DNA of 64,000 nt from NCBI RefSeq assembly GCF_043235035.1, contig NZ_JAZAQF010000081.1, positions 1 through 64,000 of the forward strand, written 5' to 3'. The translations under genes and the position numbers were made by a program. Below the pieces are notes generated by a model that saw nothing but the letters and a program-made list of their open reading frames with translations, had not been told where the DNA came from and searched no databases. How positions within the stretch are numbered: position 1 is the stretch's first letter; every line of letters begins with the position of its first letter. This DNA is from CACIAM-69d sp001698445 (GTDB taxonomy: Bacteria > Cyanobacteriota > Cyanobacteriia > CACIAM-69d). This document shows, in pieces, positions 50,526 to 59,873 of the stretch.

Positions 50526-52415
50526 ATGCTGGACTTACGCTTAACTCGATCGCTGCCGGAGCCGTTGCGCTCTTGGATGGGGCGGCTGGCGGCTTTGGAC
50601 GATCAGGGGCGGGGCTGGCTGGGCCTGGCTTGGGTGCTGCTGGTTTGGGCGATCGCCCTGTTTTGGCACTCGGGCAGCGTGGGGCTGGTGGATGAAACGG
50701 AGCCGATGTTTTCGGAAGCGGCTCGCCAAATGACCGTCACCGGCGATTGGATCACGCCCTATTTCAACGGAGCGACCCGCTTCGACAAGCCCCCGTTGAT
50801 CTACTGGCTGACGGCGATCGCCTACAAAATTTTGGGTGTGAATGAATGGGCCGTGCGGTTGCCCTCGGGGTTGGCGGCCCTGGCCACGATCGGGCTGGCC
50901 TTTGCCACCCTTTGGCGCTTTTCCGTCACTGGCGAGGCGCGTCAACAAGCCCCTTGGCGGCCCTGGTTAGTGGGGGCGATCGGGGCCGGGACGATCGCCT
51001 TTTCACCCCACATGATCATCTGGGGCCGGGTTGGCGTGTCCGATATGTTGCTCACCGGCTGTATTAGCACCGCCCTGCTGGCCTTCTTTTGGGGCTATGC
51101 CAGCGATCGCCCCCAGGTCAAAACCCTGGCCTATGGGGGCTGCTACTTGGCCATGGCCCTCGGCGTGCTGACCAAAGGGCCGATCGGGGTGGTGCTGCCG
51201 GGGCTGATTATTCTGGCTTTTGGGCTATATCTCGGAGAATTCAAGCTTCTATGGAAGGAGGCGAAGCCGATCTGGGGTTTGCTGCTGGTGGCGCTGCTAT
51301 CCGTGCCCTGGTTTGTGCTGGTGATTGTGGCCAATGGGGATGCCTACGTTGAATCCTTCTTTGGCTACCACAACATCGATCGCTTCACCCGAGTGGTCAA
51401 CCAGCATTCGGCTCCCTGGTTTTTCTATTTCATTGTGGTGGCTTGGGGCTTTGCGCCTTGGTCGGTCTATCTGCCGATCGCCCTGGGCCGGCTGGAACTG
51501 TGGCGGCGCAAATGGTGGCTGCGGCGATCGCGGGCGGAACGGTTGCCCCTGTTTGCGGGCGCTTGGTTTTTGGGCGTGTTTGGCTTTTTCACGATCGCCG
51601 TGACCAAGTTGCCCAGCTACGTTGTGCCGTTGATGCCAGCGGGCGGGTTGTTGGTGGCGCTGCTGTGGCGAGACTTGCTGAGTGGAGACCTGGCCCCGCG
51701 TCGATCGATGCCCCGGCCAGGGTTGAGCGAACCGCCGATCGCCACGGAAGATGTGGTGTCGCCGGGATTCCACCGCACGGCGATCGCGGCGGTGGTGGTG
51801 ATGGGCATTTTAGCGATCGCCCTCAGTGCCCAAAACCTCTGGCTTCCGTTGATCAAAGATCCGACCATGCCCCGCATTCGGGAGGTACTGATCGAATCCG
51901 GAGCCATTACGCGGGGGGCGATCGATTGGGCGATCGCTGCTGTCTTCGGTGCGGTGATGATTTACCGGCGGCGCTATCGCTGGCTGTGGCTGATCACGTG
52001 GGTGGGTGGCGTGCTGTTTTTCGTGGGCACGATCATGCCGGTGACCTTTGCCCTCGATTCCCAACGTCAATTGCCCCTGCGGATCCTGTCGGCGGACGTA
52101 ATTCGGGTACGACAACCGGAGGAAGAGTTAATGATGGTGGGGTTTGCCAAACCGAGCGTGGTGTTCTATACCCAGCAAATCGTTAACTTCTCCCAACGGG
52201 CGACCCCGTTAATTGAAGGAGAGCGGGAAGCGCTCAAAATTAACCCCAACCCCAAACCGGCCACGGTGTTGTTGTTGGGCGATCGCAAAAAATTGGCGGA
52301 AACCGGTTTAGACCAAGTGGGTCAACCGATCGCCGCCGCTGGTTCCTATCAATTATTCCGGGTCGATCGGCGTGCCTTCGCCAACCACCAACCGCCCACC
52401 GATCCAGACGATTAA
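50526..52415 (+). CDS. Glycosyltransferase family 39 (PMT/ArnT-like)
   Basis: An integral membrane GT-C glycosyltransferase of about 629 residues that uses polyprenyl-phosphate sugars. The first extracytoplasmic loop has the catalytic acidic VDETEPMFSEAARQM, followed by FDKPPLIYWLTAIAYKILG, the classic ArnT/PMT block. About eleven hydrophobic segments follow. The frame is open upstream from 50364, overlapping the GT2 gene, but ATG 50526 leads straight into recognisable sequence. Together with the GT2 gene it probably decorates a lipid- or cell-surface-linked glycan. Confidence 0.9.
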   Translation: MLDLRLTRSLPEPLRSWMGRLAALDDQGRGWLGLAWVLLVWAIALFWHSGSVGLVDETEPMFSEAARQMTVTGDWITPYFNGATRFDKPPLIYWLTAIAYKILGVNEWAVRLPSGLAALATIGLAFATLWRFSVTGEARQQAPWRPWLVGAIGAGTIAFSPHMIIWGRVGVSDMLLTGCISTALLAFFWGYASDRPQVKTLAYGGCYLAMALGVLTKGPIGVVLPGLIILAFGLYLGEFKLLWKEAKPIWGLLLVALLSVPWFVLVIVANGDAYVESFFGYHNIDRFTRVVNQHSAPWFFYFIVVAWGFAPWSVYLPIALGRLELWRRKWWLRRSRAERLPLFAGAWFLGVFGFFTIAVTKLPSYVVPLMPAGGLLVALLWRDLLSGDLAPRRSMPRPGLSEPPIATEDVVSPGFHRTAIAAVVVMGILAIALSAQNLWLPLIKDPTMPRIREVLIESGAITRGAIDWAIAAVFGAVMIYRRRYRWLWLITWVGGVLFFVGTIMPVTFALDSQRQLPLRILSADVIRVRQPEEELMMVGFAKPSVVFYTQQIVNFSQRATPLIEGEREALKINPNPKPATVLLLGDRKKLAETGLDQVGQPIAAAGSYQLFRVDRRAFANHQPPTDPDD

Positions 52416-52462
52416 CCCGCAAGGTTCAACGAAGGTTCAACGCTAGAAAGTGCTTGATGAGG

Positions 52463-52482
52463 CAAGGGGTTGAAACCCCTTG
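52463..52482. repeat. 20-bp palindromic interspersed repeat, variant copy 3
   Basis: CAAGGGGTTGAAACCCCTTG is like the copies at 19992 and 48316 but with TTGAAA in the middle instead of CTTAAG. It is followed by TGTCT and a second partial CCCCTTGTCT. Confidence 0.7.
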
Positions 52483-52553
52483 TCTGGCTTGGTTTTGCCC
52501 CTTGTCTAGATTTGACCTGCCTAGCTGGGGGCTGTCTGGATTGGGATTGTTGC

Positions 52554-54416
52554 CTAATCACCCGACGGAATCGGCACTTGCTTGATGTCGAAGGGCAGGT
52601 TCAAATCATCCGGCAACTGCTGTTGAGTCTGTTTCAGCCACTTCAGGAATTGTTTGCGCAAGCCCTTGAGGGGGCGATCGGGCGTTGCTGTGGCCGATGG
52701 GGTGTCCGATGGCGTTGGCTCAACGATCGGCTCTGGGGTCACCGGCTCGATCGACTCAAGCGCAATCGGCGGTTTGACTGCAACTGGAGGCGCTGACTTG
52801 GGTGTAACCACCGCTGCCGGTTTCGGTTGGGCTTCTGGGTCGATCGGCTCCGTGGTGGGAACTGCCGTTGCTGATGCTTTCGGCTTCGTTGCCGCCGCTG
52901 GTGCAATCACGCTTGGTGGAGCAGTTTCCGGCTTCGGTTCGCTCACCAATGCTGGCGAAGCAGACTCTTCACGGTCTTCGCTCAGCAAGCTGTTGACTCT
53001 CCGGGTTTCTGCTTGAGGTAGGGCTGCATCCAGCGGCTCTGGGCTAGCTGACTCTGGGCTAACTGGCTCGGCACTGGGTTCCAGTACTGGCTCCGGTTCC
53101 GGAGCCGCAGGCGGGTTAATGATCGCTGACTCCTCGACCGTTTCCGGAATCACCGTTTTCGGTTCTGGGGCCGGTTCTGGAGCCGGAGCGGCAGACTCCG
53201 CCGGAGTCACTGCACTAGGTTGCGGAGCCAAGGTCTCACCCGGGGCGATCGTGTCGTTATCAGTTACGTTCTCGTCGGTTGCGTCCTCTGGCTCTGGGTT
53301 GACCGCTTCCATCGACGGAGCCGCCGGTGTCGTTGCTGGAGCGATCGCCTCCGGTGCTTCGGTCTTTGGCGCTTCGGTCTTTGGCGCTTCGGTCACGGCT
53401 GGCAGGTCTTGCGGCAACGGTGCGATCGGCTCAGGCGCGGCTACCGGTTTCGGGGCTGGTGGCTCATAGGTTGGGTCAATCAGCGCCCGAGCTTCCGACT
53501 CCGACAACCCACCCTTCAGCAGTCGGTCGATCGCGCTCGTCTGGTTGGGGTCAAACTCCACCAGCGCCACCGACTCATTAAACGCATTCTCCAGCAGCTC
53601 TCCCCGATCGTTGATCAGCTCCAACTTCACCCAGTTTTTGCCCCGACGGAATCCCTTCAAATAAATAGACTGCCAATCATCCAGCAAAAAGCTGTCGCCA
53701 TTGACCGTCACCCGCACCTTCCAATCCACAATCTCATCATCATCTCGCTCCCGAGCCAGCAGATGCAGCGGTGCATTGGTCAAGTAAAAGTCCAGCAACA
53801 CCGGCTCCGTACCCACCGTCCCGATCGGTTGGTTATAGGTCAGCAGTGGCCGGCCCGAGTCGGGAACCTGGGTTTGGGTTTTTGCAAACACATGGAAAGA
53901 CACCTGAGCATAGGCCCCATCATTCTTAAAGCTTTCATGCCAGGGACGTTCCGCAAAGGCCCGGAGTGTGTGGGTTCCCGGCGTTAAGTCGCTAATCGTA
54001 ATCGGATCCGTGACATCAAAAATCTCCGCCACCGGGCGATCGTCCAACATCAGCTTTAAATGTGGCCCGGCCGCCAGCGCTTCATCCTTAAATAGCGGCA
54101 AATCCTGCACCCGCAACTGCACCGCCACCTGTGTTTGCGTCAGGGTTTCATCGGGCCTTGGCGCAATGATCTGCACCTGGGGTTGATAGCGATCCAACTC
54201 CCGATTCAATCGCTGCACGATCGATGGTGGTGCTACCTCATCAATAGCCCCCACCACCTTGCCCTGATTGGGTTTGGGCGGTGTGGCCGTCGCCAGCGGC
54301 GGTGGCTCCTTGGCGCATCCCCCGATCGGCAACAGGAGGCATCCCCAGACCAACACCACGCATCCCCAGGCCATTCGCCGCCCTAGCCCTCGACCCAGCG
54401 CCCCGAGCCACCTCAT
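52554..54416 (-). CDS. Large Pro/Ala/Glu-rich lipoprotein of unknown function
   Basis: A lipoprotein precursor of about 620 residues: hydrophobic VVLVWGCLLLPIGGC with a lipobox (IGGC), then a folded part to about residue 300 (QVQIIAPRPDETLTQTQVAV; TDPITISDLTPGTHTLRAFA; WKVRVTVNGDSFLLDDW), which looks like Ig-like or pre-strand segments. The rest is a low-complexity region rich in Pro, Ala, Glu and Thr, with short repeats (TEAPKTEAPEA). A basic C-terminal segment, LKGLRKQFLKWLKQTQQQL, ends the protein. ATG 54416 has AGAGG about seven bases upstream and is preferred over one six codons earlier. Probably anchored on the periplasmic side; a linker reaching through the cell wall is inference. Confidence 0.75.
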   Translation of the reverse strand: MRWLGALGRGLGRRMAWGCVVLVWGCLLLPIGGCAKEPPPLATATPPKPNQGKVVGAIDEVAPPSIVQRLNRELDRYQPQVQIIAPRPDETLTQTQVAVQLRVQDLPLFKDEALAAGPHLKLMLDDRPVAEIFDVTDPITISDLTPGTHTLRAFAERPWHESFKNDGAYAQVSFHVFAKTQTQVPDSGRPLLTYNQPIGTVGTEPVLLDFYLTNAPLHLLARERDDDEIVDWKVRVTVNGDSFLLDDWQSIYLKGFRRGKNWVKLELINDRGELLENAFNESVALVEFDPNQTSAIDRLLKGGLSESEARALIDPTYEPPAPKPVAAPEPIAPLPQDLPAVTEAPKTEAPKTEAPEAIAPATTPAAPSMEAVNPEPEDATDENVTDNDTIAPGETLAPQPSAVTPAESAAPAPEPAPEPKTVIPETVEESAIINPPAAPEPEPVLEPSAEPVSPESASPEPLDAALPQAETRRVNSLLSEDREESASPALVSEPKPETAPPSVIAPAAATKPKASATAVPTTEPIDPEAQPKPAAVVTPKSAPPVAVKPPIALESIEPVTPEPIVEPTPSDTPSATATPDRPLKGLRKQFLKWLKQTQQQLPDDLNLPFDIKQVPIPSGD

Positions 54417-54766
54417 CTCGTTACCTCTTTGCAATCTTCAGTAATGGGTATAGGAACTGATATGACCTAGGCGATCCTAAGCAAACCTAGGCAATGCAGA
54501 ATTTGGAAAACCTGCGAAATCTGCGAAATTTGCGATCTGAAGGCGATTTGAAATCGAGTCCAGTGTATCCGAGAACCATAGCCGGGCCGCGGTTTCCAGC
54601 CTTTACCACAAAGAACTACCCAACTTGACCTCAGATGCTTTGTAATTCTTAATCAAACTGTTTGTAAAGTTTATAAACCTAACTTTCTGGATCTTACTAC
54701 TGAATAAAAAAGCTCCAATGCCTCATGGGATGAGGCTTTACGGATTTTGAAATATTGTTAACCCCC

Positions 54767-54796
54767 TCAAGTCCCTTGAAAACCCACGTCTATAAT
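54767..54796 (+). promoter_or_regulatory. Candidate psaA promoter
   Basis: TATAAT at 54791-54796 is a perfect -10 box with a weak TCAAGT 18 bp upstream. It would give a leader of about 200 bases, as is common for psaAB. A small hairpin (GCCTCAT...ATGAGGC, 54720-54736) lies just upstream. Confidence 0.5.
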
Positions 54797-54869
54797 CTTC
54801 AAGAGAGAAGCCACCCCGGTCGTTCACTGCGAGCTAGATGCGACGGGAATTCCAGGCAATCTGGCTGTG

Positions 54870-54989
54870 ATGCGTGTCTTGATCCCTGCTATCCAAGCCG
54901 TGATCAACGCCATCGCTGACCCGCTGTACCCCCCTGCTTGGGGCGCTGCGAAGGCCAGTCGGGTGGATAGTCCTCGTTTCCTGTCTTGA
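54870..54989 (+). CDS. Possible upstream ORF in the psaA leader
   Basis: A 39-codon frame starts MRVLIPAIQAVINAI and stops 15 bases before the psaA ATG. Its ATG overlaps the stop of a 10-codon frame from 54838 (TGATG), suggesting coupled translation. There is no ribosome binding site before either, so it may be accidental. The product, if made, would be partly hydrophobic. Confidence 0.25.
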   Translation: MRVLIPAIQAVINAIADPLYPPAWGAAKASRVDSPRFLS

Positions 54990-55004
54990 GAGAGGAGAAT
55001 CTCG

Positions 55005-57263
55005 ATGACGATTAGCCCTCCAGAGCGAGAGGCAAAAGTCAAGGTCTCGGTTGATAAGAATCCGGTTCCGACTTCCTTCGAGAAGTGGGGCAAGCCGGGT
55101 CACTTTGATCGAACTTTGGCTCGGGGTCCCAAGACGACGACTTGGATCTGGAACCTCCACGCTGACGCTCACGATTTTGATAGCCATACCAGCGACTTAG
55201 AAGACGTTTCGCGCAAAATTTTTAGCGCTCACTTCGGCCACTTGGCCGTGGTTTTCGTTTGGTTGAGCGGCATGTACTTCCATGGTGCACGCTTCTCGAA
55301 CTACGAAGCCTGGTTGAGCGATCCGACTCATATCAAACCCAGCGCCCAAGTAGTTTGGCCGATCATCGGTCAAGAAATCCTCAACGGCGACGTGGGCGGT
55401 GGATTCCACGGTATTCAAATCACCTCCGGTCTCTTCCAACTGTGGCGGGCTTCCGGCTTCACCAATGGCGATCAACTCTATGTGACCGCGATCGGTGGGC
55501 TGGTGATGGCTGCCCTGATGCTGTTTGCTGGTTGGTTCCATTACCACAAGGCAGCACCCAAACTTGAGTGGTTCCAAAACGTCGAATCGGCGATGAACCA
55601 CCACCTGGCAGGCTTGCTGGGTCTGGGCTGCTTGGGCTGGGCTGGTCACCAAATCCACGTTTCTCTGCCCGTCAACCACCTGCTGGATTCGGGTGTGGCG
55701 CTGAAGGATATTCCGCTGCCCCACGAATTCATCCTGAACAAGGATCTGATGGCGGAGATCTACCCGAGCTTTGCTCAGGGTCTGACCCCCTTCTTCACGC
55801 TGAACTGGGGTGCTTATTCTGACTTCCTGACCTTCAAGGGCGGTCTGAACCCCGTCACTGGTGGTCTGTGGCTGTCGGATACGGCTCACCACCACTTGGC
55901 TTTGGCGGTGCTCTTCATCGTGGCTGGTCACATGTACCGCACGAACTGGGGCATTGGTCATTCCATGAAGGAAATCCTGGAAGCCCACAAGGGCCCTTAC
56001 ACCGGCCAAGGCCACAAGGGTCTCTACGAAATCTTCAATACCTCGTGGCATGCGCAACTGGCCGTTAACTTGGCTGTGTTGGGTTCGCTGACGATTGTGA
56101 TCGCGCACCACATGTACGCGATGCCCCCTTACCCCTACATTGCGACGGATTACCCGACGCAGATCTCGCTGTTCACCCACCACATGTGGATTGGCGCGTT
56201 CTGCATCGTGGGTGCTGGCGCTCACGCGGCGATCTTCATGGTTCGTGACTACGATCCGGCGAAGAACGTTGATAACTTGCTCGATCGCGTGATTCGTCAC
56301 CGCGATGCGATCATCTCGCACCTGAACTGGGTGTGCATTTTCCTGGGCTTCCACAGCTTCGGTCTGTACATCCACAACGACACGATGCGTGCTTTGGGTC
56401 GTCCCCAAGACATGTTCTCGGATACCGGTATTCAGTTGCAGCCGGTGTTTGCGCAGTGGGTGCAAAACCTGCACGCCCTTGCGCCTGGTAACACGGCTCC
56501 TAATGCCTTGGAAATCGTTAGCCACGCTTTTGGCGGCGGCATCGTGGCGGTGGGTGGCAAGGTGGCAATGATGCCGATCACCCTGGGTACGGCGGACTTC
56601 ATGGTTCACCATATCCATGCGTTCACGATTCACGTGACGGCGCTGATTCTCCTGAAGGGCGTGCTGTATGCGCGTTCGTCTCGCTTGATCCCCGATAAGG
56701 CGAACTTGGGCTTCCGGTTCCCTTGCGATGGTCCGGGTCGTGGCGGTACTTGCCAAGTGTCCGGTTGGGATCACGTGTTCCTCGGTCTGTTCTGGATGTA
56801 TAACTCGCTGTCGATCGTGATCTTCCACTTCTCCTGGAAGATGCAATCGGATGTGTGGGGCACGGTGAACCCTGATGGGTCGGTGGCTCATATCACGGCG
56901 GGCAACTTCGCTCAAAGCGCCATTACCATCAATGGTTGGCTGCGTGACTTCCTGTGGGCGCAAGCTTCGCAGGTGATCACCTCCTATGGTTCGGCTTTGT
57001 CGGCCTATGGTCTGCTGTTCCTGGGTGCTCACTTTGTGTGGGCGTTCAGCCTGATGTTCCTGTTCAGCGGTCGCGGCTACTGGCAAGAACTGATTGAGTC
57101 GATCGTGTGGGCGCACAACAAGCTGAAGGTGGCTCCGGCAATCCAACCCCGCGCTCTGAGCATCACTCAGGGTCGTGCGGTGGGTGTTGCTCACTATCTG
57201 CTTGGCGGCATTGTGACCACTTGGTCGTTCTTCCTGGCTCGGATTATTTCGGTCAGCGGCTAA
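55005..57263 (+). CDS. psaA: Photosystem I P700 apoprotein A1
   Basis: The PsaA half of the PSI reaction centre heterodimer, binding P700, A0, A1 and, with PsaB, the FX cluster. The FX ligand loop is FPCDGPGRGGTCQ (two Cys). The chlorophyll-rich helices carry many conserved His, for example HHHLALAVLFIVAGHMYRT and the C-terminal SAYGLLFLGAHFVWAFS. At 752 residues the protein is full length. GAGAGGAGAATC precedes the ATG. The leader is about 200 bases from a likely -10 box and contains small frames. psaB follows after 74 bp on the same transcript. Confidence 0.98.
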   Translation: MTISPPEREAKVKVSVDKNPVPTSFEKWGKPGHFDRTLARGPKTTTWIWNLHADAHDFDSHTSDLEDVSRKIFSAHFGHLAVVFVWLSGMYFHGARFSNYEAWLSDPTHIKPSAQVVWPIIGQEILNGDVGGGFHGIQITSGLFQLWRASGFTNGDQLYVTAIGGLVMAALMLFAGWFHYHKAAPKLEWFQNVESAMNHHLAGLLGLGCLGWAGHQIHVSLPVNHLLDSGVALKDIPLPHEFILNKDLMAEIYPSFAQGLTPFFTLNWGAYSDFLTFKGGLNPVTGGLWLSDTAHHHLALAVLFIVAGHMYRTNWGIGHSMKEILEAHKGPYTGQGHKGLYEIFNTSWHAQLAVNLAVLGSLTIVIAHHMYAMPPYPYIATDYPTQISLFTHHMWIGAFCIVGAGAHAAIFMVRDYDPAKNVDNLLDRVIRHRDAIISHLNWVCIFLGFHSFGLYIHNDTMRALGRPQDMFSDTGIQLQPVFAQWVQNLHALAPGNTAPNALEIVSHAFGGGIVAVGGKVAMMPITLGTADFMVHHIHAFTIHVTALILLKGVLYARSSRLIPDKANLGFRFPCDGPGRGGTCQVSGWDHVFLGLFWMYNSLSIVIFHFSWKMQSDVWGTVNPDGSVAHITAGNFAQSAITINGWLRDFLWAQASQVITSYGSALSAYGLLFLGAHFVWAFSLMFLFSGRGYWQELIESIVWAHNKLKVAPAIQPRALSITQGRAVGVAHYLLGGIVTTWSFFLARIISVSG

Positions 57264-57337
57264 TCCCTTTAGCCCCGGATTGCATCTGAGGTCGAGACGC
57301 GACTTCGGCAACGAGGATTAAGACAAAAACAGGACTT

Positions 57338-59551
57338 ATGGCAACCAAATTCCCAAAATTTAGCCAGGATCTCGCCGCTGATCCCACGACGCGGCGGATC
57401 TGGTACGGGATTGCCACAGCCCACGACTTTGAAAGCCACGATGGCATGACGGAAGAAAATCTTTATCAAAAGATTTTCGCGTCGCACTTCGGTCACTTGG
57501 CAATCATCTTCCTGTGGACTTCGGGCAACCTGTTCCATGTGGCCTGGCAAGGCAACTTTGAGCAGTGGGTGAAAGATCCCCTGAACGTCCGTCCGATCGC
57601 CCACGCAATTTGGGATCCGCACTTCGGCCAAGCGGCTGTGGATGCGTTCACCCAAGGTGGTGCTTCGGGCCCCGTGAACATTGCGTTCTCTGGCGTTTAC
57701 CACTGGTGGTACACGATCGGGATGCGCACCGTGGGCGACCTGTACCAAGGTGCTGTGTTCCTGCTGGTGTTGGCGGCTTTGATGCTGTTTGCCGGCTGGC
57801 TGCACTTGCAACCCAAGTTCCGCCCCAGCCTCTCCTGGTTCAAGAACGCAGAATCGCGTCTGAACCACCACTTGGCGGGTCTGTTCGGCGTGTCGTCGCT
57901 GGCTTGGACGGGTCACTTGGTGCACGTGGCAATTCCCGAATCGCGTGGCGTGCATGTGGGTTGGGATAACTTCCTGTCGGTGGCTCCTCACCCGGCTGGT
58001 TTGGCTCCTTTCTTCACCGGTAACTGGGGCGTGTATGCCGAGAACCCCGATACGGCTGGTCATGTGTTTGGCACGGCTCAAGGGGCTGGCTCCGCAATCT
58101 TGACCTTCCTGGGCGGTTTCCACCCCCAAACGGAAGCCCTGTGGCTGACGGATATTGCCCACCACCACCTGGCGATCGCGGTGATCTTCATCGTCGCCGG
58201 TCACATGTACCGTACCAACTTTGGTATTGGTCACAGCATCAAGGAAATCTTGGAAGCGCACAAGCCGCCTTCGGGCAAGCTGGGCGACGCTCACAAGGGT
58301 CTGTTTGATACGCTGAACAACTCGCTGCACTTCCAACTGGCTCTGGCCCTGGCTTCGCTGGGTGTTGTGACCTCGTTGGTGGCTCAGCACATGTATTCGA
58401 TGCCGTCGTATGCCTTCATTGCGAAGGACTTCACGACCCAGGCTGCCCTGTTTACTCACCACGAGTACATTGCTGGCTTCCTGATGGTGGGTGCGTTTGC
58501 TCATGGCGCAATCTTCCTGGTGCGTGATTACGATCCCGCCCAAAACAAGAACAACGTGCTCGATCGTGTGCTCCAGCACAAAGAAGCGATCATCTCGCAC
58601 CTGAGCTGGGTCTCGTTGTTCCTCGGTTTCCACACCTTGGGTCTGTACGTTCACAACGATGTGGTTGTGGCGTTCGGTACGCCTGAGAAGCAAATCCTGA
58701 TCGAACCCGTTTTCGCTCAATGGATTCAAGCGGCTCACGGCAAACTGCTCTACGGCTTCGATACGCTGCTGTCGAACCCCGATAGCTTGGCAGCGACGGC
58801 TTGGCCGAACCATGGCGATGTGTGGCTGCCCGGTTGGTTGGAAGCAATCAACAGCAACGCTAACTCCCTGTTCCTGACAATCGGCCCTGGCGACTTCCTG
58901 GTTCACCACGCGATCGCGCTGGGTCTGCACACCACCACCTTGATCCTGGTCAAGGGTGCTTTGGATGCCCGTGGCTCCAAGCTGATGCCCGACAAGAAGG
59001 ACTTTGGTTACAGCTTCCCTTGTGACGGTCCTGGCCGTGGCGGTACTTGCGACATCTCGGCTTGGGATGCGTTCTACCTGGCCATGTTCTGGATGCTGAA
59101 CACGATCGGCTGGATCACCTTCTACTGGCACTGGAAGCACCTGTGCGTGTGGCAAGGCAACGTGGCTCAATTCAATGAGTCATCGACTTACCTGATGGGC
59201 TGGTTCCGCGATTACCTGTGGCTGAATTCGTCGCAGTTGATCAACGGCTACAACCCCTATGGCATGAATAACCTCGCTGTTTGGGCTTGGATGTTCCTGT
59301 TCGGTCACCTGATCTGGGCAACGGGCTTCATGTTCCTGATTAGCTGGCGTGGTTACTGGCAAGAGTTGATCGAAACCCTGGTTTGGGCACATGAGCGCAC
59401 TCCGCTGGCGAACCTGGTTCGCTGGAAGGACAAGCCGGTGGCCCTGTCGATCGTGCAGGCTCGTCTGGTTGGTTTGGCCCACTTCACCGTTGGCTACTTC
59501 GTGACCTACGCAGCCTTCTTGATCGCCTCGACTTCGAGCAAGTTCGGCTAA
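57338..59551 (+). CDS. psaB: Photosystem I P700 apoprotein A2
   Basis: The second reaction centre subunit, partner of PsaA. The FX loop is FPCDGPGRGGTCD, followed by ISAWDAFYLAMFWMLNT; other typical parts are ATKFPKFSQDLAADP at the N-terminus and HHHLAIAVIFIVAGHMYRTN. Full length at 737 residues. AGGA lies about seven bases before the ATG. A strong terminator follows the gene. Confidence 0.98.
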   Translation: MATKFPKFSQDLAADPTTRRIWYGIATAHDFESHDGMTEENLYQKIFASHFGHLAIIFLWTSGNLFHVAWQGNFEQWVKDPLNVRPIAHAIWDPHFGQAAVDAFTQGGASGPVNIAFSGVYHWWYTIGMRTVGDLYQGAVFLLVLAALMLFAGWLHLQPKFRPSLSWFKNAESRLNHHLAGLFGVSSLAWTGHLVHVAIPESRGVHVGWDNFLSVAPHPAGLAPFFTGNWGVYAENPDTAGHVFGTAQGAGSAILTFLGGFHPQTEALWLTDIAHHHLAIAVIFIVAGHMYRTNFGIGHSIKEILEAHKPPSGKLGDAHKGLFDTLNNSLHFQLALALASLGVVTSLVAQHMYSMPSYAFIAKDFTTQAALFTHHEYIAGFLMVGAFAHGAIFLVRDYDPAQNKNNVLDRVLQHKEAIISHLSWVSLFLGFHTLGLYVHNDVVVAFGTPEKQILIEPVFAQWIQAAHGKLLYGFDTLLSNPDSLAATAWPNHGDVWLPGWLEAINSNANSLFLTIGPGDFLVHHAIALGLHTTTLILVKGALDARGSKLMPDKKDFGYSFPCDGPGRGGTCDISAWDAFYLAMFWMLNTIGWITFYWHWKHLCVWQGNVAQFNESSTYLMGWFRDYLWLNSSQLINGYNPYGMNNLAVWAWMFLFGHLIWATGFMFLISWRGYWQELIETLVWAHERTPLANLVRWKDKPVALSIVQARLVGLAHFTVGYFVTYAAFLIASTSSKFG

Positions 59552-59578
59552 ATCTGATTGCCTCCTAGGTAACTAGCA

Positions 59579-59615
59579 AAAATCCCCCGGTCTCGTTGAG
59601 ATTGGGGGATTTTGC
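59579..59615 (+). terminator. Rho-independent terminator of psaAB
   Basis: AAAATCCCCC and GGGGGATTTT form a strong stem with a loop of about 14 bases, followed by TTTTG. It lies 30 bp after the psaB stop. Confidence 0.88.
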
Positions 59616-59633
59616 TATTGGAGAATGGGGCGA

Positions 59634-59658
59634 TCGATTCAATTCAATTCAATTCAAT
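59634..59658 (+). repeat. TTCAA pentamer microsatellite
   Basis: GATTCAATTCAATTCAATTC holds four TTCAA units, continuing to a second CGATTC. It is a simple tandem repeat in the non-coding space between psaB and the HlyD gene (59552-59873), which has no other gene. Confidence 0.85.
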
Positions 59659-59795
59659 CGATTCAGATGCCAATGGCTCGTTCCAATGGCTCGCTTGGTA
59701 GGGCGCTGCAATCTCTGGAGACCTAGGGCGATCGACTCAGGATCGCTTGATCACTTGAATGATGCAAGTCTCCACGGATTCAAGAAAAGACCTAT

Positions 59796-59837
59796 GCAAA
59801 AGCGGGGCGAGCAGGTTGTCCTGCCTTCGCCCCGCTT
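59796..59837 (-). terminator. Terminator of the secretion operon
   Basis: AAGCGGGGCGA (59800-59810) pairs with TTCGCCCCGCTT (59826-59837); on the minus strand it is followed by TTTTGC. It lies about 36 bp past the HlyD stop. Confidence 0.75.
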
Positions 59838-59873
59838 GCTATTCCAGCTCTGAGTGCTGAAAGAGGATGGAGT

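Noticed and set aside
55197..57311. Very long open frame antisense to psaA, and another antisense to psaB (57269-59170)
   Set aside because: They arise from the biased codon usage of two highly expressed genes; the products are His/Gln/Arg-rich without any domain, and the sense genes are certain.
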